Of a stretch of DNA of 5,496 nt, positions 1 through 3,625 are shown one piece after another (within the stretch, counting starts at the first letter, position 1; every line of letters starts with the position of its first letter). The notes below the pieces were generated by a model. It was not told where the DNA came from. It was given only the letters and a program-made list of their open reading frames with translations, and did no database searches. Both the position numbers and the translations under genes were made by a program. The stretch comes from Neisseriaceae bacterium (lineage in GTDB: Bacteria; Pseudomonadota; Gammaproteobacteria; Burkholderiales; Neisseriaceae), in assembly GCA_017446355.1 (NCBI GenBank), contig JAFSQZ010000179.1, forward strand, positions 1 through 5,496, in the 5' to 3' direction.

Positions 1-677
1 AGAATTTTACCGCCATCCATAATCACACATTTCATAGTGGTATCACCCACATCAAATAATGCGATACGTTCATAGCTAAACTCGCCACCTTCAACTGCGT
101 CAGCATACAAGAATGCATTTGCAGAAGCAAATAAGTCTACGTCTACGTTGGCAAGTTTTACGCCTATTTCATCAGCTAAATCCACACAACGTTCTACATT
201 GTCTTTTCTAGTTGCCACTATCAAAACAGTTTGATCTTGTGTTTCTTCGTCTTCATGGAGTACTGTCCAGTCGTAATTCATTTCATCAAGCGAACCGACT
301 ATGGATACTTGCTCGTTAGCAATTTCCTCTAATGATGCTTCAACATCTTTAGGATTATAGTGTACGTTTTCCTCAATGGTTACGTCGCTAAATGGCAGGG
401 AAATATTAGCCAATTTGCAACTGGTACTTAATTTGCTGTAACACTGTTGCAAATAAGAAACAAGTTGTTGGAAATCTACTATTTCTTTGCCTGAAACAAC
501 CCCTTGAGGCAGATATTCAATGGCATATTTTTCAACTTGGATATTGTTGATGGACTTTCCTGAAAGCTGAACCATTCGAATGGAATTTTGCCCAATATCC
601 AAGCCAATAATACTTTTGCCAAATCCGACAGAAGCCCCTTTATTGCTTGATTTCTTTCCGTTTACCTTTAAACGCAT
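1..677 (-). CDS. pilM: Type IV pilus assembly protein PilM, N-terminal part (cut by left edge)
   Basis: PilM is an actin-like, nucleotide-binding cytoplasmic protein. It binds the N-terminal tail of PilN and links the inner-membrane PilN/O/P platform to the pilus motor, supporting pilus formation, twitching and DNA uptake. My translation of the minus strand from the ATG at 677-675 gives 225 residues with no stop; neisserial PilM is about 370 aa, so the C-terminal third is missing. Visible motifs are a phosphate-1-type loop, GLDIGQNS (residues 25-32), followed by IRMVQLSGKS, and a second acidic glycine loop, FDVGDTT (about 208-214), near the cut. The first 20 residues are basic and Gly/Ser-rich, with no signal peptide, as expected for a cytosolic protein. 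The start has a good AAGGA site 8 nt upstream. In relatives pilM heads a pilMNOPQ operon and diverges from ponA, as here. The family call is strong. Confidence 0.93.
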   Translation of the reverse strand, partial: MRLKVNGKKSSNKGASVGFGKSIIGLDIGQNSIRMVQLSGKSINNIQVEKYAIEYLPQGVVSGKEIVDFQQLVSYLQQCYSKLSTSCKLANISLPFSDVTIEENVHYNPKDVEASLEEIANEQVSIVGSLDEMNYDWTVLHEDEETQDQTVLIVATRKDNVERCVDLADEIGVKLANVDVDLFASANAFLYADAVEGGEFSYERIALFDVGDTTMKCVIMDGGKI

Positions 678-685
678 AATTTAAA

Positions 686-690
686 TCCTT
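686..690 (-). promoter_or_regulatory. Shine-Dalgarno site of pilM
   Basis: AAGGA on the minus strand lies 8 nt before the pilM ATG. It fixes this ATG as the start, and the protein then begins MRLK, much like the neisserial PilM N-terminus as I recall it. Confidence 0.75.
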
Positions 691-715
691 ACAAAACACT
701 CAAACCGTTTATAAT
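688..715 (+). promoter_or_regulatory. Candidate sigma-70 promoter for ponA
   Basis: A perfect -10 hexamer TATAAT (710-715) follows CTTACA (688-693, 4 of 6 matches to TTGACA) with a 16-bp spacer. This predicts a transcript start near 721-723 and a ponA leader of about 130 nt. Weaker alternatives lie closer to the gene, for example TTGGTT (765-770) with TAGAAA (788-793) at 17 bp. This is inference from hexamers only; in AT-rich DNA chance matches are common. Confidence 0.45.
708..713 (-). promoter_or_regulatory. Candidate -10 box for pilM (overlaps the ponA -10)
   Basis: Read on the minus strand, these bases are TATAAA (5 of 6), about 30 nt upstream of the pilM start. No good -35 lies 16-18 bp upstream (CAACAA is the hexamer at 17 bp). 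The box shares bases with the plus-strand TATAAT, so the two promoters would be almost superimposed. Confidence 0.35.
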
Positions 716-744
716 GACGTTTTCAGTCATTTGTTGTGATTAAT

Positions 745-763
745 TTTTGTTTAAATAACAAAA
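745..763. repeat. AT-rich palindrome in the pilM-ponA control region
   Basis: TTTTGTT (745-751) and AACAAAA (757-763) are perfect 7-base inverted arms around a 5-base centre, TAAAT. It could be an operator or a weak hairpin in the ponA leader. The same arm sequences recur in the 21-bp repeats downstream. No function can be assigned from sequence alone. Confidence 0.45.
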
Positions 764-790
764 CTTGGTTGTTATTTTACTTTAATTTAG

Positions 791-832
791 AAAACAAATG
801 AAAATTTTGTTAAAACAAATGGTGTTTTTGTT
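791..832 (+). repeat. Imperfect 21-bp tandem repeat immediately upstream of ponA
   Basis: Two adjacent 21-bp units (791-811 and 812-832) both begin AAAACAAATG and both end TTTTGTT; only the four middle bases differ (AAAA against GTGT). Each unit is itself roughly palindromic (AACAAA and TTTGTT). In RNA the second unit could form a 6-bp stem, AAAACA/TGTTTT (812-817 with 823-828). The repeat ends 21 bases before the ponA ATG, and its period is two turns of the DNA helix. Confidence 0.6.
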
Positions 833-853
833 AACTTTATACAAAAAATTGAG

Positions 854-3250
854 ATGAAAAATTTTATTACTACTGTTTTAGGTCTGTTTTTGGGTTTGTT
901 TTTATTTGCTATTGGATTGGTTGCGATTGCTGTATTGCTTACGTATCCAAAGCTGCCTGAATTAAATGCGATTAAAAATTATCAACCTAGGGAACCTTTA
1001 ATTATTTATTCCGCTGATGGGGTGGTTATTGGTACTTATGGTGAAGAAAGACGCTCATTTACACCGATTGAACAGTTTCCACAGGTATTGAAAGATGCTG
1101 TTATTGCGGCGGAAGATAAACGTTTTTATCAACATTTTGGTGTGGATTTAATGGGGATTGCACGTGCAGTGTTGAGCAATGTAAGAGGAAATGCACCACA
1201 AGGTGCGAGTACCATTACACAACAAGTGGCTCGTAATTTTTATTTAACCAATGAGCGTACGCTGACACGTAAATTCAATGAGGCTTTGTTAGCTTATAAA
1301 ATTGAAAAAAATTTAACCAAAGATCAAATTTTGGAGTTGTATTTTAACCAAATCTATTTGGGACAACGTGCTTATGGTTTCACTGCTGCTGCAAAAACTT
1401 ATTTTAATAAGCCTGTTGAAGATATAACTTTGGCAGAAGCTACTATTTTGGCTGGTTTGCCCAAAGCACCTTCTTCTTTTAATCCTATTGTGAATCCAGA
1501 ACGTGCGCGTTTGCGCCAAGAGTATATTCTCAACAATATGGTTGATTTGAATATGATTACGCCTTCACAACGTCAGGCTGCCTTAAATGAGCAATTGGTT
1601 TATGAGCGTCATCGTTTGGAAGTGGATCAGAATGCTTTGTATGTTGCAGAATTGGCACGTCAACGATTGTATGAACGTTACGGTGAAGATGTTTATACGC
1701 AAGGTTTTCAAGTGTACACCACCATTAAGATTGCTAACCAAAAAGCAGCGACTACCGCTTTGCGTAAGGCTTTGCGTCAATTTGATAATGGTTCCGCTTA
1801 TCGTGGGGCAGAACAACAATTTGATTTAAGTCAAGTAAATAAAGATGGTTTAGATGATGAAATGGAAAAAATCCTTTCTTCTACTTATACCGTAGAAAAT
1901 ATGGTTCCTGCTCTTATTTCTGATATCAATAGCAAGGGTATTCGTGTTTATATGCAAGGTGGTAATAAATTGGATATTCCTGCAAGTAAAATGGGGATTG
2001 CGCGTAGTGCTCTGAATAATAAGCGATTGGGGGGGAACGCTTTGAAAGTTGGTTCATTGATTCGTGTGATGAAGCTTTCAAATGGTCAATGGACAGTGGT
2101 TCAACAGCCTTTAATTCAAGGGGCTTTGGTGTCTTTGGACGCAAATACGGGCGCGATTTTGGCTTTGGTGGGTGGATATGATTTTCATAATAAAGCTTTT
2201 AACCGCGCCACTCAAAGTGCTCGCCAACCTGGTTCAACATTTAAGCCTTTTGTTTATTCGGCTGCGCTTTCTCGTGGTATGACGGCATCTACTATGGTGA
2301 ATGATGCGCCGTTGAGTATTGGTGGGTGGTCGCCTAAAAATTCTGATGGTCATTATTCAGGTATGATGACTTTGCGTTCTGCTTTGACGCGTTCAAAAAA
2401 CACAGTTTCTGTGCGTATTATGCAAGCGATGGGGGTTCAATATGCTCGCGAGTGGGCAAAACGTTTTGGGTTTAAGGAAGAACAACTTCCGAAAACGCTT
2501 TCTTTGGCGTTGGGAACGGGAACAACCACACCTTTACAAATGGCAGAAGGGTATGCAGTTTTTGCTAATGGTGGTTATAAAATCTCCAATTATATTGTTG
2601 ATAAAATTTTTGACAGCAAGGGACAATTGCGTGCGCAGATGCAACCAATGGTGGCTGGGCAAAATGCTAAACAAGTTATCGATCCACGCAATGCTTACAT
2701 TATGACTTCTATATTGCGAGATGTTGTTCAACGCGGTACAGCGACTCGCGCGACTTCATTGGGTCGTTCTGATTTGGCAGGTAAGACAGGGACAACCAAT
2801 GATTTTAAAGATTCTTGGTTTGTGGGTTACACCCCTAAAATCGTAACCGCTGTTTATGTGGGCTATGATACGCCTAAAAATATGGGTAGACGTGGTTATG
2901 GTGGTACGTTGGCATTGCCTATTTGGATTGACTATATGCGGTTTGCTTTAAAAGGTGTTGCGCCATCAGCGTTTAAACAGCCAGCAGGTGTTGTTTCTGT
3001 TGATGGTGAGGTGTATTTGCAGGAACAGCAACATACTTCTAATCGTGCACTTGATAACAGCACTACTGATCCTGATGCGGTACAACAAACTGGTCAAAAA
3101 GATGATGAAGAATTGGCTATTGAAGCAACATCTGTTGTGCCTATCCAAGAACAAGTGGTGGAGCCTGTTAAACCAAGTCAGCCAACACCTTCTATCAGTA
3201 AACCTAAACAACAAAATACGCAACAAGATGCAATTGATGAGTTGTTTTAG
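854..3250 (+). CDS. ponA: Penicillin-binding protein 1A, bifunctional transglycosylase/transpeptidase
   Basis: This class A PBP polymerises lipid II into glycan strands and cross-links the peptides at the periplasmic face of the inner membrane. A membrane anchor spans residues 7-30. The GT51 domain follows, with EDKRFYQHFG (catalytic Glu87), GASTITQQ (117-124), RKFNE (139-143) and KDQILELYFNQIYLG (156-170). An inserted region at about 310-410 fits the OB-type domain of PBP1A. The transpeptidase domain has STFK (461-464, nucleophile Ser461), SKN (514-516) and KTGT (644-647). A Gln/Pro/Ser-rich tail ends in DELF. The length of 798 aa equals what I recall for gonococcal PBP1. All catalytic motifs are intact. 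The ATG at 854 is the first usable in-frame start after the stop at 788-790, but its ribosome site is poor: only GAG directly abutting the ATG. The gene diverges from pilM and converges on priA. Confidence 0.97.
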   Translation: MKNFITTVLGLFLGLFLFAIGLVAIAVLLTYPKLPELNAIKNYQPREPLIIYSADGVVIGTYGEERRSFTPIEQFPQVLKDAVIAAEDKRFYQHFGVDLMGIARAVLSNVRGNAPQGASTITQQVARNFYLTNERTLTRKFNEALLAYKIEKNLTKDQILELYFNQIYLGQRAYGFTAAAKTYFNKPVEDITLAEATILAGLPKAPSSFNPIVNPERARLRQEYILNNMVDLNMITPSQRQAALNEQLVYERHRLEVDQNALYVAELARQRLYERYGEDVYTQGFQVYTTIKIANQKAATTALRKALRQFDNGSAYRGAEQQFDLSQVNKDGLDDEMEKILSSTYTVENMVPALISDINSKGIRVYMQGGNKLDIPASKMGIARSALNNKRLGGNALKVGSLIRVMKLSNGQWTVVQQPLIQGALVSLDANTGAILALVGGYDFHNKAFNRATQSARQPGSTFKPFVYSAALSRGMTASTMVNDAPLSIGGWSPKNSDGHYSGMMTLRSALTRSKNTVSVRIMQAMGVQYAREWAKRFGFKEEQLPKTLSLALGTGTTTPLQMAEGYAVFANGGYKISNYIVDKIFDSKGQLRAQMQPMVAGQNAKQVIDPRNAYIMTSILRDVVQRGTATRATSLGRSDLAGKTGTTNDFKDSWFVGYTPKIVTAVYVGYDTPKNMGRRGYGGTLALPIWIDYMRFALKGVAPSAFKQPAGVVSVDGEVYLQEQQHTSNRALDNSTTDPDAVQQTGQKDDEELAIEATSVVPIQEQVVEPVKPSQPTPSISKPKQQNTQQDAIDELF
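950..961 (+). repeat. DNA uptake sequence (11 of 12), in ponA
   Basis: AAGCTGCCTGAA has the complete 10-base core GCTGCCTGAA and one mismatch at base 2 of the 12-mer. It is in frame and encodes Lys-Leu-Pro-Glu (residues 33-36) just after the membrane anchor. It is the only full core in ponA. Confidence 0.85.
1575..1586 (+). repeat. Degenerate DUS-like site in ponA
   Basis: AGGCTGCCTTAA matches the 12-mer AGGCTGCCTGAA at 11 positions, but the mismatch (T for G) is inside the core. It may be a decayed uptake sequence or chance. Uptake activity is doubtful. Confidence 0.35.
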
Positions 3251-3305
3251 ATTTTGGCTCATTGTTTGGGTTTGATTTCTTGTAAAGTGTGTCATTTTTA
3301 ATACA

Positions 3306-3321
3306 CTTCGGTGAGGCGAAG
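3306..3321 (+). other. Small alternative hairpin preceding the ponA terminator
   Basis: CTTCG (3306-3310) and CGAAG (3317-3321) pair around the 6-base loop GTGAGG. The second arm is also the foot of the large terminator stem, so the two pairings exclude each other. With five base pairs it is far weaker than the main stem, and chance is possible. Confidence 0.35.
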
Positions 3322-3374
3322 CGTTTTCTTAATTACTTGATGAAGAGTAATTGGAGAATGCTTCGTTTTGTTTT
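3317..3374 (+). terminator. Probable intrinsic terminator of ponA
   Basis: Bases 3317-3337 pair with 3346-3365 around the loop TGATGAAG (3338-3345). I count 17 Watson-Crick pairs, three G-U pairs (3323-3359, 3326-3356, 3329-3353) and one bulged base (3330). The stem is followed at once by TTTTGTTTTG (3366-3375). It starts 67 bases after the ponA stop. The three wobbles would be A-C mismatches in a minus-strand RNA, so the structure favours the plus transcript, matching ponA. Confidence 0.75.
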
Positions 3375-3457
3375 GTGTCATATTTACCACTATTTCTCAT
3401 CAAAAGAAATGAAATGGAAGTTATTGAAACGTCTGAAACTGTATTATTTTTTGTTTT

Positions 3458-3596
3458 TTGAAAGCTTTGCAAAATCCTACTTTTTATTGGTTGCTATTCT
3501 GAACGTAAGCGAAAAATGTTTATATAAAACAAATCATTAGGATTATTCGCTTTTCTATGAAAAATTCAGAATGACGCGTTTTGCAAAGGCTTTCAA
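3458..3596. repeat. Imperfect inverted repeat of about 140 bp (dispersed repeat or MITE-like remnant)
   Basis: The outer arms are TTGAAAGCTTTGCAAAA (3458-3474) and TTTTGCAAAGGCTTTCAA (3579-3596), complementary except for one extra base. Nested inside, in matching order, are ATTCTGAA (3496-3503) with TTCAGAAT (3565-3572) and AAGCGAA (3507-3513) with TTCGCTT (3546-3552). The inner blocks resemble the dispersed motif of the type CATTCTGAnCG..AGCGAAGAATC seen in many bacterial genomes, here as two diverged copies facing each other. There is no transposase. It could instead act as a transcription barrier between the convergent genes. No clear target-site duplication is visible. Confidence 0.55.
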
Positions 3597-3625
3597 TTTT
3601 AATAGATTGTTTTATAAAAGTTTGC

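Larger units (their letters stand above)
3251..3625. other. Non-coding gap between convergent ponA and priA
   Basis: This 375-bp stretch separates the ponA stop from the priA stop. It holds a long stem-loop with a T-rich tail (3317-3374), an imperfect inverted repeat (3458-3596) and AT-rich filler between them (about 3375-3457) with only a small ATTTCT/AGAAAT hairpin at 3392-3410. I see no tRNA or other RNA gene and no complete DUS. An 83-codon open frame at 3289-3540 runs through both structures and looks spurious. Confidence 0.75.

Noticed and set aside
484..495. TCTTTGCCTGAA in pilM as a DUS
   Set aside because: Only eight of twelve bases match and the core is broken, so it is not counted.
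1583..1829. Overlapping open frames on both strands within ponA
   Set aside because: They are shadows of a well-supported PBP1A frame with conserved catalytic motifs.
3431..3440. GTCTGAA stretch resembling the Neisseria-type DUS core
   Set aside because: The preceding bases (GAAAC) do not match GCCGTCTGAA, and this genome clearly uses GCTGCCTGAA.
3289..3540. An 83-codon plus-strand open frame between ponA and priA
   Set aside because: It spans the terminator stem and the left half of the inverted repeat, has unbalanced composition and lacks a clear ribosome site. Its C-terminal peptide is simply translated repeat sequence.
3458..3600. The 140-bp inverted repeat as an intrinsic terminator for priA
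   Set aside because: On the minus strand the repeat is followed by an A-rich run, not U-rich, so it lacks the required tail in that direction.
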